DNA from: Oceanobacillus sp. CFH 90083
GTDB lineage: Bacteria; Bacillota; Bacilli; Bacillales; Amphibacillaceae
DNA length: 64,000 nucleotides
Direction of reading: 5' to 3'
NCBI RefSeq assembly: GCF_009389585.1
Contig: NZ_VIYG01000016.1
Coordinates: 1-64,000 of the forward strand
The position numbers and the translations under genes are program-made. Of the stretch, positions 19,124-28,299 are shown one piece after another. Numbering within the stretch: position 1 is the first letter of the stretch; each line of letters opens with the position of its first letter. Below the pieces are notes generated by a model. It was not told where the DNA came from. It saw nothing but the letters and a program-made list of their open reading frames with translations, and searched no databases.

Positions 19124-19492
19124 CTATCGAGCTGCCTCCTTTTTATTGGATGAGACGAATATCTGATAAGGCAAAATAACCTCACGCCAATTACTATCAA
19201 GGGTTATCCTAAGTTTTTAGCTTTTATGGACAAAATGACTATAAGCACCCTTGTATTTGCATCCTGCCGGCGTATTTTAAAACTGTGCTTGAAGTGTTAT
19301 TTTAACATACAAACCAATTCATCCCATAACCAAACGGAAGAGAACGCCCGATGATTCATAAAATAAGCAAGGAAATAATTCGCTTTGTTTAAAAACTCAA
19401 ACTGTCGTAACCATCATTGTATATAAAAAGATTAACGCAATAATAAAAGCTACAATATAAAATGCATCTGACTTCATTAATTTTTCAAACAT
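19124..19492 (-). pseudogene. yneA: Decayed yneA (SOS cell-division inhibitor, TM plus LysM)
   Basis: An ATG at 19492 after AAAGGGGAG opens a 31-codon frame (MFEKLMKSDAFYIVAFII and a membrane segment) that stops with TGA at 19397-19399, too short for YneA. Reading on in the same frame through two TGA and two TAA codons gives LysM-like pieces: YVKITLQA, YKGAYSHFVHK and EVILPYQIF, ending with TAG at 19124. A neighbouring frame supplies TVLKYAGRMQ, so a frameshift is also likely. The total span of about 122 codons is close to YneA (about 105). The LexA-controlled promoter upstream is intact. The alternative is a functional 31-residue membrane microprotein. Confidence 0.55.
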
Positions 19493-19527
19493 ATTAAAAC
19501 TCCCCTTTAGTATTTTATAGAGTCCCG

Positions 19528-19596
19528 GAACAGTTGTTCTGATTACAGTATATTAAGAACAACTGTTCTTGTCAACATTTTTTAGAACGTTTGTTT
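19528..19596. promoter_or_regulatory. Three LexA (SOS) boxes between yneA and lexA
   Basis: GAACAGTTGTTC (19528-19539), GAACAACTGTTC (19557-19568) and GAACGTTTGTTT (19585-19596) match the Gram-positive LexA core GAAC-N4-GTTY. The middle box fills the spacer of the yneA promoter, and the last lies just before the lexA -35. Confidence 0.9.
19547..19575 (-). promoter_or_regulatory. Sigma-A promoter of the yneA-yneB-ynzC operon
   Basis: On the minus strand a consensus TTGACA (19570-19575), a 17-base spacer and TATACT (19547-19552). A LexA box lies wholly inside the spacer, so repressor and polymerase must exclude each other. Confidence 0.85.
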
Positions 19597-19623
19597 GTAA
19601 AATAATTATTTAAATGCTATACT
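19595..19623 (+). promoter_or_regulatory. Sigma-A promoter of lexA
   Basis: TTGTAA (19595-19600), 17 bases, TATACT (19618-19623). It overlaps the end of the third LexA box, consistent with autoregulation. Confidence 0.75.
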
Positions 19624-19660
19624 ATGAATAACAAATACTTATGCTAGAGGGGAGTAAGTC

Positions 19661-20281
19661 ATGACAAAACTATCAAAAAGACAACAGATGATTTTTGACT
19701 TTATAAAAGATCAAGTAGAACTAAAAGGGTATCCGCCTTCCGTACGTGAAATCGCAGTAGCTGTCGGGTTAGCTTCAAGTTCTACCGTTCATGGTCATTT
19801 AGAAAGATTAGAGAACAAAGGATATATTCGGAGGGATCCAACAAAACCACGTGCCATTGAAATTATTTATGGCAATGAAAATGATGCGCCCAGGGATAAA
19901 GCGATTTATGTGCCCGTAATTGGAAAAGTTACAGCGGGGATTCCTATTACTGCCATTGAGAACGTTGAGGAATTTATTCCTGTTCCAAGCTCTTCAGCAG
20001 GACCGGATGATAACCTGTTTGTTCTTGTCATTGATGGAGAAAGTATGATTGAAGCCGGCATTCTAGACAAAGATATGGTGATTGTTAAGCAGCAGAGTTC
20101 TGCCGATAATGGCGATATCGTTGTAGCGATGACGGAAGATGATGAAGCAACTGTCAAACGATTTTTCAAAGAAAAGAACCGCTTCCGTCTGCAGCCTGAA
20201 AATGCAACTATGGAGCCTCTTTATTATGAAAATGTATCTATTCTTGGTAAAGTGATCGGGCTTTATCGTCATATTCATTAA
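19661..20281 (+). CDS. lexA: LexA SOS repressor
   Basis: LexA represses DNA-damage genes and self-cleaves when stimulated by RecA filaments. The 206-residue protein has a winged HTH (residues 1-65, with [20 protein letters not shown]), the Ala92-Gly93 cleavage site in TAGIP, and the Ser128 (DGESM) / Lys166 (ATVKRF) catalytic dyad. All key residues are present, so it should be functional. GAGGGGAG precedes the ATG. It is divergent from the yneA-yneB-ynzC operon. Confidence 0.97.
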   Translation: MTKLSKRQQMIFDFIKDQVELKGYPPSVREIAVAVGLASSSTVHGHLERLENKGYIRRDPTKPRAIEIIYGNENDAPRDKAIYVPVIGKVTAGIPITAIENVEEFIPVPSSSAGPDDNLFVLVIDGESMIEAGILDKDMVIVKQQSSADNGDIVVAMTEDDEATVKRFFKEKNRFRLQPENATMEPLYYENVSILGKVIGLYRHIH

Positions 20282-20706
20282 ACAAAAATCGAGTATTGAG
20301 AACAGTTCGTTTGCTATAAACACTTAAACCTTGAAATTGTACCGATCGTGACTTCACCACAGGCATAAATGCAGCGGTTTTGACGGGAGGAGTAATCGCA
20401 ATGCTTTCCGGTGGGGCGAGTAATCACAGCCTCAGTCCCAACTTTGCTTCTGTGTACGCCCGGGCTTGCCAGTCAGCAAGTTTTCTTTATCACAGGGCGG
20501 CCCGTGTCAGCGCTCAAATTTGGCACTTGGTGCTGAACATTGCATTATTGAATAAGAATTAAATTATGCAAAATTTACTTTTCTATACTAAAAAAAGGTT
20601 AACGGGTATCACATCTAAAAATGTGTCCTGTTAACCTTTTTTAAACATAAATTTCATCCACACTTCATATGCTTATTAAAAAGACAAGCTGAAGGAGTGT
20701 ATTCAA
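20282..20706. other. 425-base intergenic region with R1 repeat and terminator
   Basis: No real gene. It holds an inverted R1 copy (20361-20490) and, at 20590-20642, a strong hairpin (AAAAAAGGTTAAC pairing with GTTAACCTTTTTT) that can end transcription from either side. A 60-codon frame at 20380-20562 lies mostly inside the repeat and is not a gene. Confidence 0.65.
20361..20490 (-). repeat. Dispersed repeat R1, copy C (inverted)
   Basis: Read on the minus strand it has AAAGAAAACTTGCTGACTGGC, then AGTTGGGACTG and GATTACTCGCCCCACCGGAA followed by GCATTGCGATTACTC, the same block order as the copies at 13078 and 47224. Confidence 0.65.
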
Positions 20707-20970
20707 TTGGCTGAAATGATAAAAAAGAAAAGATGGCTTTATCTTCCAATAATAATTATTGGTTTTGTACTGGGACTTATTTATTTAACAAAAGCTGCCG
20801 ACTATTTAACACTTCCTTTTTTATCTACACTATTGTTGATTCTAACTTTCTTAGAAATCTATCCAAGCAAAAACTATTTTTCCAAAGGCAATTTAATCAA
20901 AATGATTTCTGCTCTTGCGGTTGTTGCCCTTGCTTTGTGGTATCAGATTGCTGTTTTTATTATCGGATAA
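20707..20970 (+). CDS. Small three-helix membrane protein of unknown function
   Basis: This 87-residue hydrophobic protein has about three membrane segments (11-28, 36-50, 66-85) and a KNYFSKGN loop. The start is TTG at 20707, 9 bases after GAAGGAG; the next ATG would be 18 bases away. I do not recognise a family. It lies alone between the lexA block and spo0A, the boundary between two conserved blocks, and follows a terminator. Confidence 0.6.
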   Translation: MAEMIKKKRWLYLPIIIIGFVLGLIYLTKAADYLTLPFLSTLLLILTFLEIYPSKNYFSKGNLIKMISALAVVALALWYQIAVFIIG

Positions 20971-21173
20971 AATTATAAAAGTATGTTCATAAGCCCAACC
21001 AAATATTGCATGAAGAAAAAGAATCTATACTAAGAGTGTTATCGTGTGACAGGCGTAAATCATCACAGCTTGCCCAAGTGCTCATTTAATCACTTTTCCG
21101 CTTAAACATGCACCAAAACTGGTCGATAGACATATCATTTTATTTTTATGTTATACATTCCAACCTCCATAGC

Positions 21174-21965
21174 TTATGATACCTTATGCTCCAAACGTAA
21201 TCTGTCAGCTACCATAGCAATGAATTCAGAATTTGTAGGCTTTGCTTTGGAAATATTGATGGTGTAACCAAATAAAGCTGAAATAGAATCAATATTCCCC
21301 CTGCTCCAAGCAACTTCTATTGCATGACGTATAGCTCTTTCAACACGTGATGCAGTCGTATTGAACTTTTTAGCGATATCCGGGTAGAGAACTTTTGTAA
21401 TCGATCCTAAAAGATCAATATCGTTGTAAACCATGGTAATGGCTTCTCTTAAGTACATATAACCTTTAATGTGCGCAGGTACACCTATTTCATGAATAAT
21501 ATTTGTTATATTTGCTTCTAAATCTTGTTTCCTTTTATCATCTATATTCGTTTTGCTGCGTACATTTGATAGTCTCGACGTGCTGGTGCTGGACCCTTGC
21601 ACTTGTAAAATTTGATCAGCCAGATTCTGAATATCAAATGGCTTCAAAATAAAATAAGAAGCCCCTAGATCAACCGCTTTTTTCATTACTTCTTCCTGAC
21701 CAAAGGCTGTCAACATAATAACATGCGGCTTTTTTGTTAATTCCATTTTCTTAATTTCATTTAAGACTGCAATGCCATCCATGTGCGGCATGATAATATC
21801 CAATACCAGAACATCTGGTGTTTTCTGTTCAATTAATTCAATGCAATCCTTCCCATTTAACGCTGTACCCACAACTTCGATTTCATCCTGCTCTCCAAAA
21901 AAATCCTCCATTAATTGAATTAACTCACGATTATCATCAACAAAACATACTGAAATTTTATTCAC
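21174..21965 (-). CDS. spo0A: Spo0A, master regulator of sporulation
   Basis: This response regulator sits at the end of the phosphorelay. The receiver domain (1-120) has acidic D10/D11, phosphoacceptor D56 in [13 protein letters not shown]86 and K108. The C-terminal effector domain (about 150-263) has the highly conserved [19 protein letters not shown] and [17 protein letters not shown] recognition region. The start is GTG after GGGAGG, as in B. subtilis. A sigma-H-type promoter and a 0A box lie upstream. spoIVB lies upstream on the same strand, the standard arrangement. Confidence 0.98.
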   Translation of the reverse strand: MNKISVCFVDDNRELIQLMEDFFGEQDEIEVVGTALNGKDCIELIEQKTPDVLVLDIIMPHMDGIAVLNEIKKMELTKKPHVIMLTAFGQEEVMKKAVDLGASYFILKPFDIQNLADQILQVQGSSTSTSRLSNVRSKTNIDDKRKQDLEANITNIIHEIGVPAHIKGYMYLREAITMVYNDIDLLGSITKVLYPDIAKKFNTTASRVERAIRHAIEVAWSRGNIDSISALFGYTINISKAKPTNSEFIAMVADRLRLEHKVS

Positions 21966-22006
21966 TTAAAAATCCTCCCTTTTGCTTTTTATGCATCACC
22001 TATATC

Positions 22007-22035
22007 ATATTCTACAAAAAATAAGAATATCCTCT
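22007..22035 (-). promoter_or_regulatory. Sigma-H-type promoter (Ps) of spo0A
   Basis: The minus strand reads AGAGGATAT (22027-22035), an 11-base spacer and GTAGAATAT (22007-22015). This fits the remembered sigma-H consensus RNAGGAWWW-N11-12-RNNGAATWW at every position, about 40 bases before the GTG start. Confidence 0.75.
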
Positions 22036-22107
22036 TTAAAACAAAAAAACTTTTGATTTATTTCGATTTTCTTTAGTATTCTCCGTTTTTCTTCGTTTTT
22101 CTACACT

Positions 22108-22117
22108 ATTCGACAAA
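22108..22117 (-). promoter_or_regulatory. Spo0A box upstream of spo0A
   Basis: TTTGTCGAAT on the minus strand matches the 0A box TTTGTCRAA. Lying about 75 bases upstream of the sigma-H -35, it suggests autoregulation as in B. subtilis. Confidence 0.6.
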
Positions 22118-22497
22118 GATTAAATCCCTCCCATTCAAATGTATCCGATTTCAGTATAACAGATATACATTCTTATTTATAATAAAAAAATAAAAATACT
22201 TGTATGACATTTACTATCACAAGTATTTTTATCACAATTTGAACCGGAGAACGGATTTGAAAGACATGAAAGGAAAATCAGCTGCCTTTACAATTCCTAT
22301 TTACCCTAAAGAAAAATTGGCAAGCAGACCTGTAAAGATAACACAATTGCCTTAGCATCGGGGGCTATGACTGAGGTATCGGATCGATACAAGGCATTGT
22401 ATCTGTCTAATTTTATAAAAACGGTTTAATGAAGCCAAATAATCACAGCTTCAATCAATGGGAGGATGTTGAAAACTCCCACTGACTGAAAAATTTT

Positions 22498-23691
22498 TCA
22501 TGCTGCAAATTCATTGGAATCTGACTGGATAATGCCCGCATCCTCAAGCATCCATTCGATATGAACACCATAGCCGGAGGTTGGATCATTTACAAAAACA
22601 TGCGTTACAGCACCAATAATTTTGTCATTTTGGATAATTGGACTTCCACTCATCCCCTGAACAATTCCCCCTGTAATTTCTAAAAGACGGGGATCTGTAA
22701 TTTGAATAACCATTCCTTTTGTTGATGCTGATTTTTGAGGAACACTGCTAATAATTTCGATGTCAAATTCTTCAATTTTTTCTCCATCAACAACCGTTAA
22801 AATTTTTGCAGGACCTTCTTTTACTTCATGAGATAATGCGACAGGGAAAGTTTCTTCATATTTTTCATGATTTACTTCTTTCTCCAATATTCCAAATATC
22901 CCGTAATCAGTATTTTTGGTGATGTTACCAATTCTTTTTTCCTGCGTTTGAAAAGAGGCTTGTTTTTCACCAGGTAAACCATTATCTCCCTTTTCAATGG
23001 AAGTCACTGAGGAATGAATAATAGATCCCTGCTTAATATCAATTGGCTTTTTGGTATCCATATCTGAAATAACATGTCCTAAAGCACCGTATCTTCCTGT
23101 GTCCGGGTCATAAAATGTCATTGTACCGATTCCTGCTGCCGTATCTCTGATATACAAACCAATTTTATAAGCATTTTCTTTTTTATCGAAAATTGGCTGT
23201 AAATTCGTTTCCATAAATTTATCTCCACGTTTTAGCTTAATTTGCAGTTTTTTATTTTCTTTGCCGCTATGATCTACAATTGGTTTAATATCTGTCATAT
23301 GATTAATTTTTTGACCATTTATTTCTACAATCGTGTCACCAACATTTATTTTGGCAGCTTCTCCCGGAGATTTTACTCCTTCCGATACCTTCACTTGATG
23401 GTGACCGACAACCAGAACTCCTTTTGTCTCCAGCTGTACTCCGATGGATTGTCCCCCTGGTACTACTCTTACATCCTCCAGGCGCTGATTATGTCCCTTA
23501 TTATCCTTATTATTTGTACCTTCCTCCTTATTGAAAAAAGGAAGAACTGGATAATCATGAAATACCTCTTTATATCCTTGTATAGAAGCTTCTGCATGAA
23601 TAAAGGAAGGGGAAATAAAAAACAGCATAAAAATAAATGCCAAGAGCGGGCTTATGAGATATATCCACCTGTTCTTGCTTGATCTGCTCAT
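22498..23691 (-). CDS. spoIVB: SpoIVB, signalling serine peptidase (S55) of sporulation
   Basis: SpoIVB is secreted from the forespore and cleaves SpoIVFA, which releases pro-sigma-K processing. The 397-residue protein has a membrane anchor (11-33), a PDZ domain (about 85-165) and an S55 peptidase domain with His206 in [10 protein letters not shown] and the nucleophile Ser348 in GMSGSPI. GAGGAGG precedes the ATG. It lies between recN and spo0A as in B. subtilis. Forespore sigma-F/G control is expected; I could not pick a promoter with confidence. Confidence 0.95.
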   Translation of the reverse strand: MSRSSKNRWIYLISPLLAFIFMLFFISPSFIHAEASIQGYKEVFHDYPVLPFFNKEEGTNNKDNKGHNQRLEDVRVVPGGQSIGVQLETKGVLVVGHHQVKVSEGVKSPGEAAKINVGDTIVEINGQKINHMTDIKPIVDHSGKENKKLQIKLKRGDKFMETNLQPIFDKKENAYKIGLYIRDTAAGIGTMTFYDPDTGRYGALGHVISDMDTKKPIDIKQGSIIHSSVTSIEKGDNGLPGEKQASFQTQEKRIGNITKNTDYGIFGILEKEVNHEKYEETFPVALSHEVKEGPAKILTVVDGEKIEEFDIEIISSVPQKSASTKGMVIQITDPRLLEITGGIVQGMSGSPIIQNDKIIGAVTHVFVNDPTSGYGVHIEWMLEDAGIIQSDSNEFAA

Positions 23692-23937
23692 AAATCGTAT
23701 CCTCCTCTTACAAAAAATATTATCTTTCTGTACATATACTTTTTGCAGTTGGAGGGCAGTTTAAACTGGAACAACCTATGTGATATGTGTATCATTTCCT
23801 CTAAAAATTTTGATAAACGGACGTATAGTGTGTTGTTCTTCAGTTGCAAAAGGACATGTTATTGACGGAAATTGTAAGTATAGGAAAAAGAAAAAACCGG
23901 TACATTTATTGTCCGATTTTTTTTCATTTTTATCCCT

Positions 23938-25632
23938 TTAATTTGATTTTTTAAAACGGTCTGCCAGTGCTAACATTTCTTTTGCATGTTCTTTCGCCGT
24001 ATCTGTTAATTTTGTTCCCGTAATCATCCGGCTCAACTCTTCAATAAGCTCTTTATTATTTAATTCTACAACGGAAGTAAAAGTACGGTTTTTCTTTTCA
24101 CTTTTCTGAATGAATTTATGTGTATCTGCCATTGCAGCAACCTGTGGAAGATGAGTAATACATAGAACCTGTGATTCCAGTGAGATTTCATGAATTTTTT
24201 CAGCAATTGCCTGTGCGACTCTACCGCTGACACCTGTATCCACTTCATCAAAAATAACACTTGTAATACCTTGGTGCTTTGAAAAAATCTTCTTCAAAGC
24301 AAGCATAATTCGTGATAATTCCCCACCTGAAGCGATCTTTGTAAGATCCTTTAAAGGTTCACCGACATTCGTTGAAATACGGAATAATATTTTATCATAG
24401 CCGTTTGCCTTCAGCTTCCGTTGCGCAGAATCTTCAAAAGCAATGGAGAAGGTCGTTTTTTCTAAATAAAGATCCTTTAATTCCCGATGAATATCACGTG
24501 TAAGCTCAACAGCAGCCTGCTTTCGTAAATAATGGAGCTGGTCTGCCTCTAATAAGGCATCCTTCTCAAGATCATCGATTTCTGTTACCAGCGTATTTAA
24601 ATGAGATTCCCTATTTGTAATTTGTTCAATTTCTTCTTCTACACGCCCTAAATAGTCTAACATTTCTTCCACAGTCGGACCGTATTTACGTTTTAATCTG
24701 TTCAGTTCATCCATCCGCTGTTCTATTTCATTAAGCCGTTCCGGATTATATTGCAGCTGATCGAGATAATTACGGATATCATAGGTAATTTCCTCAAGCA
24801 TATAATAGTGATTGGAAATACTATCTAATTTTTCAGCGATAAAAGAATCCGAATCTGCCCCATCCTGTAAAGAATGCTGGGCCTGACTGATTAAGTCCAA
24901 TCCATGCTGCTCACCATATAACGAAAAATAAGCATCCGAAAGTGCCTTATGTATTTTCTCATAATTAGCGAGCTGGTTTCTTTCTTCTTCCAGATCTGCA
25001 TCTTCGTTCGGGATAAGCTGGGCTTCTGTTAATTCCTGCTGCTGAAATTGGAGTAAATCAAGACGCTGTGCCATTTCCTGCTCATTATTATTCAAACTGC
25101 GATACTTTTTCTTCAATTTTTCCAGACGATCATAAATATCCTGATAATCCTTTTTAGCTTCTTTCATCGTATCTCCAAGATAAAGATCTAAAAAGTCAAT
25201 ATGCTGTTCATTATCCATCAGCGATTGCGTCTCATGCTGGCTGTGAATATCAATCAACGTCTTCCCAAATTCACGAAGAATAGCCAATGTCACTAATTTA
25301 CTGTTGACACGACAAATACTTTTTCCGGATGCTGTTATCGTCCGCTGAAGCACAATTTGTTCATCACTAATTTCAATGCCATATGCTTTTCCTACCTGGT
25401 AAATTGGGTGCTTTTCATGGTCAATGAAAAATAGCCCTTCAATCTCCGCTTTATTCGATTCATGTCTAACAAAGTCGACAGAACCTCTGGCTCCGGCTAA
25501 TAACTGGATTGCATCAATAATAATGGATTTTCCCGCACCTGTCTCCCCCGTCAGCACAGTAAGTCCCTCTTGAAAACTTAAGGACAATTCTTCAATAATC
25601 GCAAAGTTTTTTATAGATAGTTCTGTTAACAT
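23938..25632 (-). CDS. recN: DNA repair protein RecN
   Basis: RecN is an SMC-like ATPase recruited early to double-strand breaks. The 564-residue protein has Walker A TGETGAGKS (28-36), a long coiled-coil middle (about 150-370) and a C-terminal ATPase half with SGGELSRIMLALK and Walker B VIFDEVDTG. A GTG three codons upstream is possible, but GGGGTGA is correctly spaced to the ATG at 25632, and MLTELSIKNFAIIEEL is the family start. It follows argR by 37 bases in the same operon. Confidence 0.97.
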   Translation of the reverse strand: MLTELSIKNFAIIEELSLSFQEGLTVLTGETGAGKSIIIDAIQLLAGARGSVDFVRHESNKAEIEGLFFIDHEKHPIYQVGKAYGIEISDEQIVLQRTITASGKSICRVNSKLVTLAILREFGKTLIDIHSQHETQSLMDNEQHIDFLDLYLGDTMKEAKKDYQDIYDRLEKLKKKYRSLNNNEQEMAQRLDLLQFQQQELTEAQLIPNEDADLEEERNQLANYEKIHKALSDAYFSLYGEQHGLDLISQAQHSLQDGADSDSFIAEKLDSISNHYYMLEEITYDIRNYLDQLQYNPERLNEIEQRMDELNRLKRKYGPTVEEMLDYLGRVEEEIEQITNRESHLNTLVTEIDDLEKDALLEADQLHYLRKQAAVELTRDIHRELKDLYLEKTTFSIAFEDSAQRKLKANGYDKILFRISTNVGEPLKDLTKIASGGELSRIMLALKKIFSKHQGITSVIFDEVDTGVSGRVAQAIAEKIHEISLESQVLCITHLPQVAAMADTHKFIQKSEKKNRTFTSVVELNNKELIEELSRMITGTKLTDTAKEHAKEMLALADRFKKSN

Positions 25633-25669
25633 CCTGCTCACCCCGACTCAACAATTTTTGAACATCCTT

Positions 25670-26119
25670 TTAAAGCATCCCGATTAATCGGTTTTTAATA
25701 TCCTCCGCATGCTCAGGCGTCCTGCAGATAATCAAACAGGTATCATCGCCGCAGATTGTCCCCATAATCTCTTCCCAATCCAGATTATCAATTAAGACAC
25801 CGACAGCATGTGCATTACCAGGGAGTGTTTTTAAAATAATAAAATGGCTTGCACTTTCTATTTTGACAAATGTGTCCACAATCAACCGCTGCAGTTTTTG
25901 CAATGGGTTAAACCGCTGATCTGCTGGTAAGCTATACTTGTACTGTCCTGTATTCGTCGGGACCTTTACCAATTGCAGTTCTTTAATATCTCGTGATACC
26001 GTTGCCTGTGTGATGTTATAGCCGAGATTTTTCAGTGAATCAACAAGTTCATCCTGTGTTTCAATAATATTTTCTGTAATCAATTCACGAATTTTTATAT
26101 GACGTTGTATTTTACTCAA
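25670..26119 (-). CDS. argR: Arginine repressor ArgR/AhrC
   Basis: This arginine-dependent hexameric regulator represses arginine synthesis and activates catabolism. The 149-residue protein has the N-terminal winged helix ([10 protein letters not shown], then [18 protein letters not shown]) and the C-terminal oligomerisation/Arg-binding domain with [15 protein letters not shown]. The frame is open to 26152, but AAGGAGGG lies 7 bases before a TTG at 26119, which gives the family start. It sits between tlyA and recN as in B. subtilis. Confidence 0.95.
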   Translation of the reverse strand: MSKIQRHIKIRELITENIIETQDELVDSLKNLGYNITQATVSRDIKELQLVKVPTNTGQYKYSLPADQRFNPLQKLQRLIVDTFVKIESASHFIILKTLPGNAHAVGVLIDNLDWEEIMGTICGDDTCLIICRTPEHAEDIKNRLIGML

Positions 26120-26151
26120 GTACAAGCCCTCCTTTATCATGCTGTCGAACA

Positions 26152-26961
26152 TTATTGCATTAATGCCAGCTGTGCTTCTTTAACAACCTCTGTCAGTATC
26201 ATTTCTTTTTGTCTCTCATCATGCTTCCATTTAAAATGCGCCAAAAATTCAATATTTCCTTCTGTACCTTTTATAGGAGAGTAGGTCATGTCCACTAAAG
26301 TAAATGAAGCATCTGCAGCGTACTTTATTACCCTCTCCAGAACCTCCAGGTGAACTGCCGGATCCCTTACGATTCCTTTTTCACCAACCTGATCCCTAAA
26401 AGCTTCAAATTGGGGCTTGATTAAGGCAATAACATCATTTTTTTCGTTTAGTAATGTCGCAAGGACAGGAAAAATATGCTTTAAAGAAATAAAAGACACA
26501 TCGATAGAGGCCACTTCAGGCAAACCGCAAGTAAGCATATCTGGTGTAACATGTCTGAAGTTTGTCCGCTCCATCTCAATAACACGCGGGTCATTCCGGA
26601 GCTTCCAATCTAACTGATTGTAGCCAACATCAATGGCATAACATTTTTTGGCACCATTTTTCAAGGCGCAGTCTGTAAAGCCGCCTGTCGATGAACCGAT
26701 GTCCATAAAGATTTTATCTGAAATAGCCACTGAAAATAATTGCAGTGCTTTTTCAAGCTTATAGCCGCCACGACCTACATATTTTAAACCTTTATCTTTG
26801 ATGCGGAGCGGCTTCTCAACAGGAAACAGGCTTCCAGGCTTGTCAATACGCTCTTCTCCAGAATAAACCAATCCTGCCATCACAGCGCGTTTTGCTTTGT
26901 CAATGTCTTCCGCCAGTTCTCGTTCCACCAACAGCTCAGCAATTCTTTTCTTTTTTTTCAT
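26152..26961 (-). CDS. tlyA: TlyA/YqxC-family S4-FtsJ RNA methyltransferase
   Basis: The N-terminal S4 RNA-binding domain (about 4-65, with [15 protein letters not shown]) and Rossmann methyltransferase (SAM loop [12 protein letters not shown] at 86-97) define the TlyA family. These proteins 2'-O-methylate rRNA in mycobacteria; the Bacillus target is not established. Normal length, 269 residues. In B. subtilis dxs lies between this gene and ispA. Here that interval is about 200 bases and holds repeat R2 copy b instead. Confidence 0.93.
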   Translation of the reverse strand: MKKKKRIAELLVERELAEDIDKAKRAVMAGLVYSGEERIDKPGSLFPVEKPLRIKDKGLKYVGRGGYKLEKALQLFSVAISDKIFMDIGSSTGGFTDCALKNGAKKCYAIDVGYNQLDWKLRNDPRVIEMERTNFRHVTPDMLTCGLPEVASIDVSFISLKHIFPVLATLLNEKNDVIALIKPQFEAFRDQVGEKGIVRDPAVHLEVLERVIKYAADASFTLVDMTYSPIKGTEGNIEFLAHFKWKHDERQKEMILTEVVKEAQLALMQ

Positions 26962-27011
26962 AAACCTTTTCCTTTACATATTTAATACGTATTGAACTTT
27001 CTTTAAGTGCG

Positions 27012-27160
27012 TGTTCAAAAAGTTCGATAAAAAGGACCAAGAAGTTCCAGGCGACGTGATTTTTACGAACGGGCTTTCACAGGATGTGATGACTTCTGTG
27101 CTTTTAAATACGTGAGTATCGGAGAAATTCGCCGCGTCACTTTTATTGGACTTTTTGAAC
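27012..27160. repeat. Dispersed repeat R2, copy b
   Basis: This 149-bp element has ends TGTTCAAAAAGTT (27012-27024) and GGACTTTTTGAAC (27148-27160) and an inner block CGCGTCACTTTTATTGGA matching the copy at 13798-13941. No ORF. It fills the space where dxs would be expected. Confidence 0.75.
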
Positions 27161-27167
27161 TTCCTCT

Positions 27168-28052
27168 TTAATGGTCTCTTTCGCTAAAGTAATCCGTCAA
27201 AGCCCTCAAAAGTGAATCCTCCGCACCAGCTAATTTTAAGTTCTCATATGCTTTTTGAACATATTTTTCCTTTTGCGTGATCGCACCATCCAGCCCTAAT
27301 AATTTTGGATATGTGCTTTTTTCATTTAATTCATCACTGCCTACCCGCTTGCCCAGTTTTGCTTCCTCACCGGTAATATCAAGAATATCATCCTGAACCT
27401 GAAAAATAAGACCTAAATAGTATGCATACTTTTCCAAATAATGCAGCTGATCTTCTGTCGCATTGGCCAGGTATGCTCCTGCAAAAATAGCAAAGCGGAT
27501 CAGTTCTCCTGTTTTTAAAGCATGAATTTCTTCCATTGCCTCTAAAGAAACCGATTGTTTTTCCGCTTCCATATCCAGAATTTGTCCGCCAACCATCCCC
27601 TTAGGACCACTGCAGGCGGTTAATTCCTTCGCAAGCGTCACCTTTTCATCTGATGTAAGGAGCGGATCATTTAAAATCAGCTCAAAGCTGTAGGTTAACA
27701 GTGCATCACCGGCAAGAATCGCTGTCGCCTCATCAAACTTTTTATGATTCGTTAACATACCACGGCGATAATCGTCATCATCCATTGCCGGTAAATCATC
27801 GTGAATGAGTGAGTAGGTATGGATCATCTCCAGAGCAATCGCTGATGACATCGCTTTTTTTACATCCTCACCATACACTTCGTAGCTTGCAAACAATAAA
27901 ATTGGGCGTAACCTTTTTCCTCCAGCATCTAAGGAATACAGCATAGAAGCTTTTAAATTAGCCGGTATGTCAAGCTTATCAAAGCAGCTCTTATACGCCT
28001 TTTGCAGTTCTTCCCGATAATACGCTAAATAAGCTTGCAATCGTTTATGCAT
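27168..28052 (-). CDS. ispA: Short-chain polyprenyl (farnesyl) diphosphate synthase IspA/YqiD
   Basis: It condenses isopentenyl and allylic diphosphates to farnesyl diphosphate for undecaprenyl, quinone and haem side chains. The 294-residue protein has the first aspartate-rich motif DDLPAMDDDD (85-94) and the second DDILD (221-225), with GGKRLRP at 44-50. GGAGG precedes the ATG. It is 4 bases after xseB and in the xseA-xseB-ispA operon. Confidence 0.95.
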   Translation of the reverse strand: MHKRLQAYLAYYREELQKAYKSCFDKLDIPANLKASMLYSLDAGGKRLRPILLFASYEVYGEDVKKAMSSAIALEMIHTYSLIHDDLPAMDDDDYRRGMLTNHKKFDEATAILAGDALLTYSFELILNDPLLTSDEKVTLAKELTACSGPKGMVGGQILDMEAEKQSVSLEAMEEIHALKTGELIRFAIFAGAYLANATEDQLHYLEKYAYYLGLIFQVQDDILDITGEEAKLGKRVGSDELNEKSTYPKLLGLDGAITQKEKYVQKAYENLKLAGAEDSLLRALTDYFSERDH

Positions 28053-28056
28053 AATC

Positions 28057-28299
28057 TTATTTGTCCTCCTCTACATCAAATGGCTCCAGTTCACCTTGTT
28101 CATTTAAAATGTGCACCATTTTTTCCTGTACATTTGTTAATTTCTCATTACATAGCTTGGAAAGTTTCATGCCGTCATGGTAATATTCGATTGCCTTTTC
28201 AAGAGGAACATCGCCTTCTTCCAGCCTGCTCACAATCTCTTCCAGCTGATCCATCGCCTGTTCAAATGTCAATGCATCATCATTCTTCTCTTCCGCCAC
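28057..28299 (-). CDS. xseB: Exodeoxyribonuclease VII small subunit
   Basis: This 80-residue helical protein has the family core [20 protein letters not shown] and [15 protein letters not shown]. It pairs with XseA to degrade single-stranded DNA. It starts with GTG after AAGGAGGT, and its start overlaps the end of xseA by 20 bases, coupling the two. Confidence 0.97.
   Translation of the reverse strand: MAEEKNDDALTFEQAMDQLEEIVSRLEEGDVPLEKAIEYYHDGMKLSKLCNEKLTNVQEKMVHILNEQGELEPFDVEEDK

Larger units (their letters stand above)
21966..22497. other. spo0A upstream region (532 bases)
   Basis: It holds the spo0A promoter and 0A box (22007-22117), a hairpin with AAAAATACTTGT (22193-22204) and ACAAGTATTTTTA (22219-22231), a weak R1 copy (22309-22421) and a probable spoIVB terminator at about 22456-22486 (TGGGAG/CTCCCA). 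No ORF of note. Confidence 0.55.

Noticed and set aside
20380-20562. 60-codon plus-strand frame after lexA
   Set aside because: It lies largely inside an R1 repeat copy, has no recognisable protein pattern and no operon context.
21030-21130. Further R1 copy downstream of spo0A (AATCATCACAGCTTGCCC)
   Set aside because: Only about 15 bases resemble other copies; too weak to call.
23880-23932. Hairpin AAAAAACCGG/CCGATTTTTT after recN as terminator
   Set aside because: The stem is short and mismatched. It may act as the recN terminator but was not strong enough to list.
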